DNA of 64,000 nt, taken from the NCBI RefSeq assembly GCF_020179475.1, contig NZ_JAILXZ010000001.1:992001-1056000 (forward strand). The letters run 5' to 3'. How positions within the stretch are numbered: position 1 is the first letter of the stretch; every line of letters starts with the position of its first letter. A model generated the notes under the pieces. That model had not been told where the DNA came from and did not search any database. It saw nothing but the letters and a program-made list of their open reading frames with translations. The position numbers and the translations under genes are program-made. The DNA comes from Novosphingobium huizhouense (lineage in GTDB: Bacteria; Pseudomonadota; Alphaproteobacteria; Sphingomonadales; Sphingomonadaceae). This document shows, piece by piece, positions 30,739 through 39,109 of the stretch.

Positions 30739-30888
30739 GCGATACCCCGAATTCTTTGTCGTTACCTTGCGAACCCTCTCTGCGTTCGCAGGTGAATGGT
30801 CCATGACTGTCTTGCCTGCGGCGGACCGGTCCCGCGGCACGGGCAGGCAATGTTTCTCATTTAGCGCGGACTGTGGCACGAATAAGGC

Positions 30889-31470
30889 GTGCATGACGCC
30901 AGCCGCCCCGAACGAGGCCCCCGGCCCCCGCGCCCGCTCGATGCGGCGCGGCTCGACGAGCTGGCGCTGGCCTATGTCGCGCGCTTCGCCACGAGCGCGG
31001 GCAAGCTCGCCGACTACCTGCGCCGCAAGCTGCGCGAGCGCGGCTGGGAAGGCGAGGCGGCTGCGGACGTTCCGGCGGTGGTCGCGCGGATGGTCGCCGC
31101 GGGCTATGTCGACGATGCCGTGTTCGCGCGCGCCAAGGGGCAGGGCCTGCTGCGTCGCGGCTATGGCGCGCGGCGGATCGGGCAGGCGCTGGGGCAGGCC
31201 GGGATCGGCGAGGACCTGCGCGCCGACGGGCTCGGCTCGGACCGCGAGCGGCGGCAGGCGGCGCTGACGATGGCGCGCAAGCGGCGCTTCGGTCCGTTCG
31301 GGCGCGGTACAGGTGAGGCGGGGCACACCGGGCGTCATGATCCTGCCACGCGCGAAAAGCAGGTGGCGGCGATGCTGCGCGCCGGGCACCCTCTTGCCAG
31401 CGCGCGGGCCATGGTCGATGCAGCGAGCATCGAGGAAGCGGAAAGTTGGGTCGATGACGAAGTGGACTAG
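30889..31470 (+). CDS. recX: RecX family regulatory protein
   Basis: A 193-residue protein with the helical repeats of RecX, which binds RecA filaments and limits recombination. Characteristic elements are LADYLRRKLRERGW, the AAGYVDDAVFARAKGQ segment and GYGARRIGQALGQAGI. It starts at GTG 30889. The C-terminal about 60 residues (KRRFGPFG onward) are longer than in many RecX proteins. recA is not in the window. It overlaps the DUF192 gene by 17 bases. Confidence 0.75.
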   Translation: MHDASRPERGPRPPRPLDAARLDELALAYVARFATSAGKLADYLRRKLRERGWEGEAAADVPAVVARMVAAGYVDDAVFARAKGQGLLRRGYGARRIGQALGQAGIGEDLRADGLGSDRERRQAALTMARKRRFGPFGRGTGEAGHTGRHDPATREKQVAAMLRAGHPLASARAMVDAASIEEAESWVDDEVD

Positions 31471-31990
31471 GGTTGTTGCACTGGCGGTGACAGCGGGGCT
31501 GGTGGCATGTTCGCCGGCCGATGCGCGGCAGCGCGCGGCGAAGCCGGCGGCGGCTCCGGCGGCGGCTCCGGCTTCGGCGGCGGCTGCGGCTCCGGCTGCG
31601 CCGCAGTTCGACGCCAAGTCGCACCTGCGGCTGATCACGCTGACGGTCGCCACCGCGCCGCAGGCCCAGAGCTTCACCGTCGAAGTCGCCTCCACTCCCG
31701 CCGAGCAGGCCAAGGGTCTGATGAACCGCACCGAGATGGACGAGCGGCGCGGCATGATCTTTCCGTTCGATCCGCCGCAGCGCACCGCGTTCTGGATGAA
31801 GAACACGATCCTGCCGCTCGACATCATCTTCATCGGCGCGGACCATCGCGTGCTCAACGTCGCGGCCAACGCGGTGCCCTACGACCTGACGCCGTTGCCC
31901 TCGGCGGGGCCGGCGGCGGCGGTGCTCGAACTCAACGCGGGCCTTGCCGCCAAGTACGGCATCGTGCCGGGCACGCTGGTCGAGTGGTGA
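31454..31990 (+). CDS. DUF192 lipoprotein
   Basis: A 178-residue secreted protein of the DUF192 family. The N-terminus LALAVTAGLVACS-like stretch (residues 6-20) is a lipoprotein signal with the lipobox cysteine at about residue 19. An Ala/Pro-rich linker follows to residue 50. The DUF192 core has MNRTEMDERRGMIFPFDPPQ and FWMKNTILPLDIIFIGADH, the two most conserved stretches. The function of the family is not established. It overlaps the recX gene. Confidence 0.8.
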   Translation: MTKWTRVVALAVTAGLVACSPADARQRAAKPAAAPAAAPASAAAAAPAAPQFDAKSHLRLITLTVATAPQAQSFTVEVASTPAEQAKGLMNRTEMDERRGMIFPFDPPQRTAFWMKNTILPLDIIFIGADHRVLNVAANAVPYDLTPLPSAGPAAAVLELNAGLAAKYGIVPGTLVEW

Positions 31991-32074
31991 GGCCGGCGCG
32001 GGGCGGGTTAAGGGCGGCATAGGGCGCATCGCGCGCTTGCCGAAACCCCCCGTTCGCGGCTAAGCGCTGCCGAC

Positions 32075-32500
32075 ATGAGCATCCTCGGCAAGATCTTCAC
32101 CTGGTGGGACGGCGCCACCTTCGGCACCATGCTCGACAGCGCGCGCAACGGCGAGCAGGTCGGCACCGATGCGCAGGGCAACCGCTACTACCGCGCGAAG
32201 AAGCCCTATCCCAAGGGCCATCCCTTCGCCGGGCGCGAGCGCCGCTGGGTGATCTACAACGGTCCCAACGACGCCAGCCGCGTGCCCGCCGAATGGCACG
32301 GCTGGCTCCACGGCAGCTTCGACGGCGTGCCCGAAAGCAACCTGCCGCCGCCGCGGATCTGGGAAGTCGACTATACCCCCAACGCCACCGGCACCTCGGC
32401 CGCCTATCGCCCGCAGGGCGCGCTCGAGCGCGGCGGCAAGCGCGCGGCGGCCACCGGCGACTACGAAGCCTGGTCTCCAGAAGCGTCTCCAGAAGCCTGA
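32075..32500 (+). CDS. NADH:ubiquinone oxidoreductase NDUFA12-like subunit
   Basis: A 141-residue homologue of the 17.2-kDa accessory subunit NDUFA12 of complex I, retained in alphaproteobacteria. The family is recognised by FTWWDGATFGTMLDSARNG, the VGTDAQGNRYYRAK stretch and RRWVIYNGPNDASRVPAEWH. It would be a peripheral subunit at the membrane arm. The DUF2155 and aat genes follow, the usual alphaproteobacterial cluster. Its last base is the first base of the next ATG. Confidence 0.85.
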   Translation: MSILGKIFTWWDGATFGTMLDSARNGEQVGTDAQGNRYYRAKKPYPKGHPFAGRERRWVIYNGPNDASRVPAEWHGWLHGSFDGVPESNLPPPRIWEVDYTPNATGTSAAYRPQGALERGGKRAAATGDYEAWSPEASPEA

Positions 32501-33132
32501 TGATTCGCGCCGCCAAGCCGGCCTTCGTGCTGCTGCTCGGCGCGGCGGTGGTGACCGGCTGCAAGCCCCAGGAAGAGGCCGCCCCGCCGCCCGAGGCGAC
32601 GCAGACCGCCGGGCCGGTCGCGGCCGCCAGCGGCGTGGTCGAAAGCGAATACGGCACTCCGGTCAAGGACCGCGTGGCGACGCTCGGCTTCCTCAACAAG
32701 CGCAACAACATCACCCAGGACCTGGTCCTGCGCACCGGCGAATCGCGGCGCATCGGCAACGCCATCGTCCGCCTTGCCACCTGCGAGAAGACCGCGCCGT
32801 GGGAGGACCCGCCCGAGACCGGCGCGTTCGTCCAGCTCTATGTCGAGGAGCGCGCGACGACGCAGGAAAAGCTCGGCTGGAAGAAAGTGTTCTCCGGCTG
32901 GCTGTTCCGCAATTCGCCCTCGCTCAACGTCGTCCAGCACCCGGTCTACGACGTCTGGGTCAAGGATTGCGCGATGAAGTTCCCCGGCGAGGAGGACAGC
33001 CCGGCGGCGAGCGCGTCGTCTAGCAACGCGGCAAAGCCTTCGGGCACCAGCGCGCCGTCGGCAAAGCCCGCCGCCCCTGCCGCGCCGGCCCCCGACGAGG
33101 ATGCCCCGGCCGAGGAAGCGCCGCCGGCATAA
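32500..33132 (+). CDS. DUF2155 lipoprotein
   Basis: A 210-residue DUF2155 protein. A lipoprotein signal ends at the cysteine in VVTGC (about residue 21). The core has VATLGFLNKRNNITQDLVLR and the WLFRNSPSLNVVQHPVYDVW stretch, with a conserved cysteine in WVKDCAMKFPG. After about residue 165 the protein is a low-complexity Ala/Pro/Ser tail. The last 187 bases of this gene are also the end of the aat gene on the other strand. ATG 32500 shares a base with the upstream stop. Confidence 0.8.
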   Translation: MIRAAKPAFVLLLGAAVVTGCKPQEEAAPPPEATQTAGPVAAASGVVESEYGTPVKDRVATLGFLNKRNNITQDLVLRTGESRRIGNAIVRLATCEKTAPWEDPPETGAFVQLYVEERATTQEKLGWKKVFSGWLFRNSPSLNVVQHPVYDVWVKDCAMKFPGEEDSPAASASSSNAAKPSGTSAPSAKPAAPAAPAPDEDAPAEEAPPA

Positions 33133-33746
33133 GGGCGTCCCAGCGCCTGGGCGAGCAGGACGAGGTACTGCGACTGCGGGATCTCGACCGCGCCGAGCGA
33201 CATCAGGTGGGCGGTCGAGAACTGGCAGTCGAGCAGCTCCATCCCTGAGCGCCGCATCGCCGCGACCAGCCAGGCGAGCGCCACCTTCGAGCCGTCGGCG
33301 ACGCGGCTGAACATGCTTTCGCCGCAGAACACCCGGCCGAAACCGACCCCGTAGAGCCCGCCGGCAAGGTGCTGGCGCCCCTCGGCGTCGGTGGTCCAGC
33401 TCTCGATCGAGTGGGCGTGGCCGAGCCGGTGCAGCTCGCGGTAGCTGTCGCGGATGCGGCGGCTGATCCAGCTGTCCTCGGCCCCTTCGCGCGGCGCGGC
33501 GCAGGCATCGATCACCGCGTCGAAGGCGGCGTTGCAGGTGACGGTGAAGCGCCCGCGGCGCAGCGTGCGGGCAAGCGACTTCGACAGGTGGAAACCGGTA
33601 AGCGGCAGGATCGCGCGCTGGCGCGGCTCGACCCAATAGATCTCGGGATCGTCGCGGCTGTCCGACATCGGGAAGATGCCGGCGCGATAGGCCCTGAGCA
33701 GCAGCTCGGGCGGGATGATCGGGTCCTCGCGGGCCATATCTGACAT
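32946..33746 (-). CDS. aat: Leucyl/phenylalanyl-tRNA-protein transferase
   Basis: A 266-residue transferase that adds leucine or phenylalanine to N-terminal Lys/Arg of proteins, feeding them to ClpS/ClpAP (N-degron pathway). Family landmarks are LLRAYRAGIFPMSD, the EIYWVEPRQRAILPL stretch and FGRVFCGESMFSRV, and DCQFSTAHLMSLGA near the end of the core. The normal enzyme ends at about residue 205; here a glycine/alanine/serine-rich tail of about 60 residues lies on the region shared with DUF2155. ATG 33737 is an alternative start. Confidence 0.85.
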   Translation of the reverse strand: MSDMAREDPIIPPELLLRAYRAGIFPMSDSRDDPEIYWVEPRQRAILPLTGFHLSKSLARTLRRGRFTVTCNAAFDAVIDACAAPREGAEDSWISRRIRDSYRELHRLGHAHSIESWTTDAEGRQHLAGGLYGVGFGRVFCGESMFSRVADGSKVALAWLVAAMRRSGMELLDCQFSTAHLMSLGAVEIPQSQYLVLLAQALGRPYAGGASSAGASSSGAGAAGAAGFADGALVPEGFAALLDDALAAGLSSSPGNFIAQSLTQTS

Positions 33747-33806
33747 TTATCGTTGTCGGCCGGTTGCATCGCCTGCGTCAAGCCACTAAGGGCGCTTCTC
33801 CGGCAC

Positions 33807-33882
33807 AGGAGTGTAGCTCAGTTGGTAGAGCATCGGTCTCCAAAACCGAGGGCCGGGGGTTCGAGTCCCTCCACTCCTGCCA
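33807..33882 (+). tRNA. trnW: tRNA-Trp (CCA anticodon)
   Basis: A complete 76-base tRNA. The acceptor stem AGGAGTG pairs with CACTCCT, the D-arm is GCTCAGTTGGTAGAGC, the anticodon loop CTCCAAA gives CCA, and the T-arm contains GGTTCGAGTCC. The terminal CCA is encoded. It is the usual first element upstream of secE-nusG, but here an RTX gene lies between. Confidence 0.95.
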
Positions 33883-34304
33883 CTTGCCGCCAAGAGCGTG
33901 GCGCCGCCACCGATCCCGAGGCGGCCAACCCCGGCTGACCCGTCGGCCCGTAGCGCCGGTCCGCCTGCCTTATGCCCCCGGCGCTGCCGCAGCAGGCCAT
34001 TCCGACATCCTGACGTACCTTGCGCGAATCCTTGCGCCGTCGCCTGCGATCGCGACGGCGGCGGACGCCGATTCCGTGTGAAGGCGCCCCGCATGTCCGG
34101 GGCCGCGCGATCGACGAGCTGAGGCCGCAGACTGGTCACGCATCCGTAACGTTACTGCAGATCGACCCGCGAGTCCTGAAAAAGGACTTCGGCGCTCCAT
34201 TTGCTTACTGCAATACATCCATTTTGGTAGTATTACTCCTTAGGAATACGCGCATGGCCGTGCCGGCGACTGCCGCTGCCCCGGCGCGACCGAAGGGGTG
34301 TGCC
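33883..34304 (+). promoter_or_regulatory. 422-bp region upstream of the RTX gene
   Basis: No supported gene. It contains a perfect palindrome GTAACGTTAC at 34146-34155, a small hairpin GAGTCCT...AGGACT around 34171-34188, and a stretch at 34200-34250 that is clearly more AT-rich than its surroundings. These are the likely promoter and operator sequences of the RTX gene; no regulator can be named. Confidence 0.4.
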
Positions 34305-36311
34305 ATGGCAGCGAGCAGCGTGTTCGGAGGTTCTGGCGACGACGTCTTCGACGTGGCCGAGGCCGGCGTCTCGATCGTCGAGCAGCCCGACGGCGGGATC
34401 GACACGGTGCGCGCCAGCGTCGATTTCACCTTGCCCGACAATGTCGAGAACCTCGTCCTGCTGGCGCCCGCGCGCGCCGGGGTGGGCAATGCGCTGGCCA
34501 ACACGATCAGCGGCAACGCGCTCGACAACTGGTTGCGCGGCGGCGGCGGGGCCGACCGCCTGTACGGCTACGATGGCGACGACACCTTCGTCGCTTCGGC
34601 CGCGGAGCTCGTCGGCGGCGGCGTGATCGACGGGGGCGCCGGCACCGACACGCTGCGCATCGACGGCTATGCCACCGCCGACCTTTCGGGGCTCGACCTG
34701 ACCGGCCTCGAAGCGGTCGAGGCGGGCGGCACGGTGCGGATGACCGCGGCGCAGGCCTCGGCGCTGCGCTCGATCCACGTCGGCACGCTGGAGATCGTCG
34801 GCGCGGGGGAGGTCGATCTGGGGCAGGTCGATGTCGTTGCTTACGGCATCCAACTGGCGGCTCCCGGAGCGCATCTCGTGAGCGGAAGCCACTCCGGTCC
34901 CATCACCGTGACCGGGGTCGTCGGAGCCGCGGTGACGCTGAGCGACGGGTCGGTCTACACATTTGCTGCTGACAGCTACGGGGTCACGCTCGGGACTTCG
35001 GGCAACGACTACTTCATGGATATGTATAGTTCCGCCTGCGATGGCGGGGACGGCTTCGACACGATCAAACTCTCGGAGCGCACGTTGTATGACCTGCGCA
35101 AGTATTCCTTCGTCAACATCGAAGCTATACAGGGTGGAGGATATGGCTGCAGGTTGATCTGCAGTGTGGAGCAGTTCAATACCATCGCCATTTCTGGTGA
35201 TGTTTCGGTACAGGTCTATGGCCAAGGATCGATTCGTCCCGGTGGCGGCTTGAGCGGGGTCGCCTTGCTCGATGGCGCGACGGTGGACTGGTCCGACGCG
35301 GACAGAAAGATCAGCGTGGGAGGAAGCAGCGCCGCCGACCGGATCACGGTCGGCCAGTTCGGAAGCTGGGTTTACGGCAGAGGAGGCAACGACGTCATCG
35401 TCGGCGGCGCGGGAGCGGACGACCTCTCCGGCGACGACGGCAACGACACCCTTTCGGGCAGCGGTGGCGACGACAAGCTGACCAGCGGGACCGGGCTCGA
35501 CCGGCTCTATGGCGGCGCGGGCGACGACTGGCTCGTGCTGGCGGGCGACACCGCGAAGGGCGAGGTCGTTTCGGGCGGCGCGGGTCGCGACCGGCTCGGC
35601 GTGACCGCGCTGAATTCGCCGTCCAACACCGTAGACCTCACCTGCGTGAAGATCACCGGGATGGAAGTGCTCTCGCCCGATGCCCTGCTGCGGATGACCG
35701 CGGCGCAAGTGCGGCAGTTCGACGAGTTCAACGTCGGCAAGCTCACCATCGTCGGCAAGACCCCGCTCGATCTCGGCCACGCCACGGGCTACCTCGGCTG
35801 GATCGTGCTCGAGACTCCCGGCGCGCAGCTTTCGCTGGCGGGTTTCGCCGGCTTCGTCTCGGTCACCGGGAGCGCCGGCGGCGACCGGATCGTCGCGGCC
35901 GACGGCGGCAGCGCGATCAAGGGCGGCGGCGGCGCGGACCGGCTCGAGGCCGGCCATGGCGCCGACACGCTGGAAGGGGGCGCGGGGCGCGACCGCTTCG
36001 TGTTCGGCGCAGGTTCGACCGGGCCGGTCGACAAGATCCTCGATTTCAACCCGGCCGACGACACCATCGTGCTCGACCACCTGCGCTTTGCCGCGCTCGT
36101 CCCGGCGAACGGCGTGCCGGGCGGGGCAATCGCGCGAGAGGCGTTCTGGAGCGGCGCGGGCGCGCACGATGCGAGCGACCGCATCGTCTACGATCCCGGG
36201 ACCGGCGCGCTGTCGTACGACGCCGACGGCAGCGGCGCGACCGCGGCGGTCGAGTTCGCCCGGCTGGCGCCGCACCTCGCGCTGGCCGCCGCCGACTTCG
36301 TGGTGATCTGA
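34305..36311 (+). CDS. RTX-type calcium-binding secreted protein
   Basis: A 668-residue protein with glycine-rich RTX nonapeptide repeats in three patches: GGGGADRLYGYDGDDTF near residue 77, GGNDVIVGGAGADDLSGDDG near residue 363 and GGGGADRLEAGHGADTLEGG near residue 543. It ends with the DFNPADDTIVLDHLRF-type motif seen before the C-terminal type I secretion signal. Between the patches are repeated beta domains. It would be exported by a type I system and fold on binding calcium; no ABC transporter genes are adjacent. ATG 34305 (after GAAGGGG) is preferred to ATG 34254. Function (adhesin, enzyme or S-layer-like) is open. Confidence 0.75.
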   Translation: MAASSVFGGSGDDVFDVAEAGVSIVEQPDGGIDTVRASVDFTLPDNVENLVLLAPARAGVGNALANTISGNALDNWLRGGGGADRLYGYDGDDTFVASAAELVGGGVIDGGAGTDTLRIDGYATADLSGLDLTGLEAVEAGGTVRMTAAQASALRSIHVGTLEIVGAGEVDLGQVDVVAYGIQLAAPGAHLVSGSHSGPITVTGVVGAAVTLSDGSVYTFAADSYGVTLGTSGNDYFMDMYSSACDGGDGFDTIKLSERTLYDLRKYSFVNIEAIQGGGYGCRLICSVEQFNTIAISGDVSVQVYGQGSIRPGGGLSGVALLDGATVDWSDADRKISVGGSSAADRITVGQFGSWVYGRGGNDVIVGGAGADDLSGDDGNDTLSGSGGDDKLTSGTGLDRLYGGAGDDWLVLAGDTAKGEVVSGGAGRDRLGVTALNSPSNTVDLTCVKITGMEVLSPDALLRMTAAQVRQFDEFNVGKLTIVGKTPLDLGHATGYLGWIVLETPGAQLSLAGFAGFVSVTGSAGGDRIVAADGGSAIKGGGGADRLEAGHGADTLEGGAGRDRFVFGAGSTGPVDKILDFNPADDTIVLDHLRFAALVPANGVPGGAIAREAFWSGAGAHDASDRIVYDPGTGALSYDADGSGATAAVEFARLAPHLALAAADFVVI

Positions 36312-36343
36312 ACCGCGCCGCGAGCAGCCCCTCCGGCGCGCGC

Positions 36344-36382
36344 GGACGGGGAGCGTGGACGGGGCGCATGGACGGGGCGCGG
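36344..36382. repeat. Three 13-bp tandem repeats
   Basis: GGACGGGG(A/C)GC(G/A)(T/C) recurs three times in a row at 36344-36356, 36357-36369 and 36370-36382, just after the RTX stop. This is a simple GC-rich tandem repeat, with no sign of function. Confidence 0.6.
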
Positions 36383-36459
36383 CGGGGGAGCCTTGCCATT
36401 GCCGGCGCTTGCGCTTAAATGACCGCCACCTTCCGACATCGGAACATCGCCAAGCCCCT

Positions 36460-36475
36460 CCCGGACCTGTCCGGG
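36460..36475. repeat. Chromosomal copy of the CCCGGA palindrome ahead of secE
   Basis: CCCGGA-CCTG-TCCGGG followed by an extra G, the same design and (CCTG) loop as the phage copy at 9169, lacking only its outermost A-T pair. Flanking segments also pair: CCTTCCGACATC at about 36429-36440 with GATGTC and GGAAGG near 36481-36500. The larger structure lies 45 to 115 bases before the secE start. Confidence 0.55.
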
Positions 36476-36544
36476 GCGGCGATGTCCCCTAGCCGGAAGG
36501 CGCGACATTCATCTCAGGCAAGCGAAGGCGAGGCGGGACAAGCG

Positions 36545-36739
36545 ATGGCGAAGACGACCCCCGGCGAATTCATCAATCAGGTCCGTGCCGAAGCGCGCAA
36601 GGTCGTCTGGCCGACGCGGCAGGAAACGATCACCACCGCGATCTTCGTGGGCGTGATGATGCTGATCCTGTCGGTGCTGTTCCTCGGCATCGACACGGTG
36701 TTCGGCTTCATCGTGCAGTGGTTGCTCTCGCTCGCCTGA
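36545..36739 (+). CDS. secE: Preprotein translocase subunit SecE
   Basis: A 64-residue SecE, the small clamp subunit of the SecYEG translocon. It has the conserved amphipathic start FINQVRAEARKVVWPTRQET and one transmembrane helix (residues about 32-58). This is the minimal, single-helix form usual outside enterobacteria. The nusG gene follows after 29 bases. tRNA-Trp, normally adjacent upstream, is separated by the RTX gene. Confidence 0.9.
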   Translation: MAKTTPGEFINQVRAEARKVVWPTRQETITTAIFVGVMMLILSVLFLGIDTVFGFIVQWLLSLA

Positions 36740-36768
36740 TCTCCCGGACAAGACCTCAAGGATAATCC

Positions 36769-37305
36769 ATGGCCCGCTGGTACATCATCCACGCCTATTC
36801 CGGCTTCGAGAACAAGGTCCGCGATTCGATCATCTCGGAAGCCGAGCGCATGGGGCTCTCGCAGCTCGTCGAATCGGTCGAAGTGCCGACCGAGACCGTC
36901 ACCGAGGTGAAGCGCGGCAAGAAGGTTGCGGTCGAGCGCAAGTTCATGCCCGGCTACGTCCTCGCCAAGCTGACGATGAACGACGACATCTACCACCTCG
37001 TCAAGAACACCCCCAAGGTGACCGGCTTCCTCGGCAACAACAACAAGCCGCAGCCGATCTCCGAGAAGGAAGCCGCGCGCTACTTCGGCGCGCGCGAGCA
37101 GGCCGCGGCCGAGCCGCGCAAGCACGTGGCGGTCGATTACGAGATCGGCGATTCGGTCAAGGTCAACGCGGGGCCGTTCGCTTCGTTCAACGGCACCGTC
37201 GAGGAACTGGACTTCGAGAAGCAGCGCGTGAAGGTCGCGGTGTCGATCTTCGGCCGCGCCACGCCGGTCGAGCTGAGCTTCGAGGAAGTCGAGCTGGTCA
37301 AGTAA
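36769..37305 (+). CDS. nusG: Transcription termination/antitermination protein NusG
   Basis: A 178-residue NusG. The NGN domain opens with WYIIHAYSGFENKVRDSI and has the RKFMPGYVLAKLTMND stretch that contacts RNA polymerase. The C-terminal KOW domain contains GDSVKVNAGPFASFNGTVEE. It couples transcription to translation and Rho. Normally rplK follows on the same strand; here the converging glycosyltransferase gene overlaps the last eight bases. Confidence 0.95.
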   Translation: MARWYIIHAYSGFENKVRDSIISEAERMGLSQLVESVEVPTETVTEVKRGKKVAVERKFMPGYVLAKLTMNDDIYHLVKNTPKVTGFLGNNNKPQPISEKEAARYFGAREQAAAEPRKHVAVDYEIGDSVKVNAGPFASFNGTVEELDFEKQRVKVAVSIFGRATPVELSFEEVELVK

Positions 37306-38446
37306 ACGCCGGGGCGAGGGCCGGCGAATGCCGCCGCGCCCGCGCCGCCGCGCCGCGCGCCTCGGCATAGAGCTCGAGCGTCTGCCCGGCGATCTTCTGC
37401 CAGCACAGCGCCTCGGCGCAGCGCGCCTCGACCGCGCGTTCGAGCCGGGTGCGCAAGCCGGCGTCGCGGACCAGCGCCAGTCCCGCCTGCGCCAGCGCCG
37501 CGACATCGCCCTGCGGCACGAGCAGGCCGGCATCGCCGACCGCCCCCGGCAGCGCGCCGACGCGCGTGGCGATCACCGGGCGGCCGGCGCCGAAGCTGCT
37601 GGCGATCACCCCGCTCTGCGTCGCATCGCGATAGGGCAGCACCGCCGCGGTGCTGGTGGCGACCAGCGACTCGAGCTCGGCCTGGTCGATCCGCCCGCGC
37701 AGCAGCGTGATGTTGGGCGCATCGAGCCGCGGCGCGAGGCGCGACAGTTCGGGCCCGCAACCGGCGATGACCAGCTCGGGGCGCGGTCCGGCGGCGGGAT
37801 CGGCCTGGAGCCACAGGGCATTGGCGGCGAGCAGCTCCTCGAGCCCCTTGTAGGCCTCCATCCGCCCGAAGAAGATCAGCCGCGCCGGCGCCGGGCGCGC
37901 CCGCGGCACCCCGGCGCCGTGGCGGCCGAAGCGCAGGACACCGTGCGGCACCGCCGCGACCTTGTCGGCAGCGACGCCGGTGCCCGCGAGCGCGCGCACG
38001 AGGCAGTCGCCGTGGACGAGGATGCGGTCGCTGGCGGCGCGCAGCAGCGCGTAGGACTTCGCATAGACTTGCGCCGCGCGGGCATCGTCGCCGCTGTGCG
38101 GCAGCGGGTCGTGGACGGTGGTGACCAGCGGCACCCGCCCGCGCAGCAGCGTGGCGAGCTGGGCCATGGCGTGGGTCGGGTGTTCCTGGACATGGACCAC
38201 GTCGGCATCGAAGCGCGCGATGTGGCGGGCGCAGAGCAGCGCGACCAGTGGCTGGAGCGGGGCGAGGTGATGGGGCACGATGCGCACCTCCATCCGGGCC
38301 TTGAGCCAGGCCATCGCTTCGGGGCGGATCTGCCGGCCGGCGTTGCGGCGGCTGAGGATCAGGAGCACCTCGTGCCGCTCGGCCAGTGCGGCGGCGAGGT
38401 TTGCGGCATAGTCGGCGTGGTGGGTGGCAATCAGGGCTATGCGCAT
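37298..38446 (-). CDS. Glycosyltransferase family 4
   Basis: A 382-residue GT-B type glycosyltransferase. The N-terminal domain opens with MRIALIATHHADYAANLAAA and contains VVHVQEHPTHAMAQL and TTVHDPLPHSGDD. The C-terminal domain has ARLIFFGRMEAYKGLEELL and the donor-binding region TQSGVIASSFGAGRPVIATR, which matches the GT4 pattern. It probably transfers a sugar from a nucleotide donor to a lipid or polysaccharide acceptor at the cytoplasmic membrane. It is transcribed against the ribosomal operon, between nusG and rplK. Confidence 0.8.
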   Translation of the reverse strand: MRIALIATHHADYAANLAAALAERHEVLLILSRRNAGRQIRPEAMAWLKARMEVRIVPHHLAPLQPLVALLCARHIARFDADVVHVQEHPTHAMAQLATLLRGRVPLVTTVHDPLPHSGDDARAAQVYAKSYALLRAASDRILVHGDCLVRALAGTGVAADKVAAVPHGVLRFGRHGAGVPRARPAPARLIFFGRMEAYKGLEELLAANALWLQADPAAGPRPELVIAGCGPELSRLAPRLDAPNITLLRGRIDQAELESLVATSTAAVLPYRDATQSGVIASSFGAGRPVIATRVGALPGAVGDAGLLVPQGDVAALAQAGLALVRDAGLRTRLERAVEARCAEALCWQKIAGQTLELYAEARGAAARARRHSPALAPAFT

Positions 38447-38673
38447 TGTCGTCCCAAGTCTAACGGCGAAATTTGACAGTTCAACGCGCGAGTACCGACT
38501 TGCCTTCGCGCCGGCTTGCGATTATGCGCGCGCAGCTCGCCGGGCCGCCGTTCGCGTGCGGTCTGTCGATTCCCCTGCGGAAGAAGGGCGGTCCCCGTCC
38601 TTCGCCTGACCGCTCACTCTGAGGCCCGGCCCGCGCCTGCGGGCTGCGCCGACAGGAAGAAAGGAGGCCCTTC

Positions 38674-39105
38674 GTGGCCAAGAAGATCGAAGGCTACATC
38701 AAGCTGCAGGTGTCTGCAGGCGAAGCCAAGCCCGCGCCGCCGATCGGCCCGGCGCTGGGTCAGCGCGGCGTCAACATCATGGAATTCTGCAAGCAGTTCA
38801 ACGCTGCGACGCAGGAAATCGAGAAGGGCACGCCGCTGCCCACCGTGATCACGGTCTATGCCGACCGCTCGTTCACCTTCGTGACCAAGACTCCGCCCGC
38901 CACCTTCTTCATCAAGAAGGCCGCCGGCATCAAGTCGGGCTCGAAGACCCCGGGCAAGGCCTCGGGCGGCACGATCAAGCGCTCTCAGCTCGCCGAAATC
39001 GCGCAGGCCAAGATGAAGGACCTGAACGCGAACGACATCGAACAGGCGACCAAGATCATCGAGGGCTCGGCCCGCTCGATGGGTCTCCAGGTCGTGGAGG
39101 GCTGA
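38674..39105 (+). CDS. rplK: 50S ribosomal protein L11
   Basis: A 143-residue L11. It starts at GTG 38674, six bases after a strong AAGGAGG at 38661-38667. Landmarks are [32 protein letters not shown] and the C-terminal [13 protein letters not shown]11 forms the GTPase-associated centre with L10/L12. A TTGACA at 38473-38478 is a possible -35 box, but no good -10 follows. rplA begins four bases after its stop. Confidence 0.95.
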   Translation: MAKKIEGYIKLQVSAGEAKPAPPIGPALGQRGVNIMEFCKQFNAATQEIEKGTPLPTVITVYADRSFTFVTKTPPATFFIKKAAGIKSGSKTPGKASGGTIKRSQLAEIAQAKMKDLNANDIEQATKIIEGSARSMGLQVVEG

Positions 39106-39109
39106 TCAC

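Noticed and set aside
28945..30795. 616-codon + strand frame opposite the fatty acyl-AMP ligase
   Set aside because: The minus strand carries all adenylate-forming motifs in order; the + frame is a shadow.
30739..31869. Extension of the acyl-AMP ligase frame upstream to about 31,869 on the minus strand
   Set aside because: The extra residues have no similarity to the family and run across recX and the DUF192 gene; the conserved N-terminus begins at 30,738.
38473..38478. TTGACA as a -35 box for rplK
   Set aside because: No acceptable -10 hexamer at 16-18 bp could be found, so it is mentioned only in the rplK entry and not claimed as a promoter.
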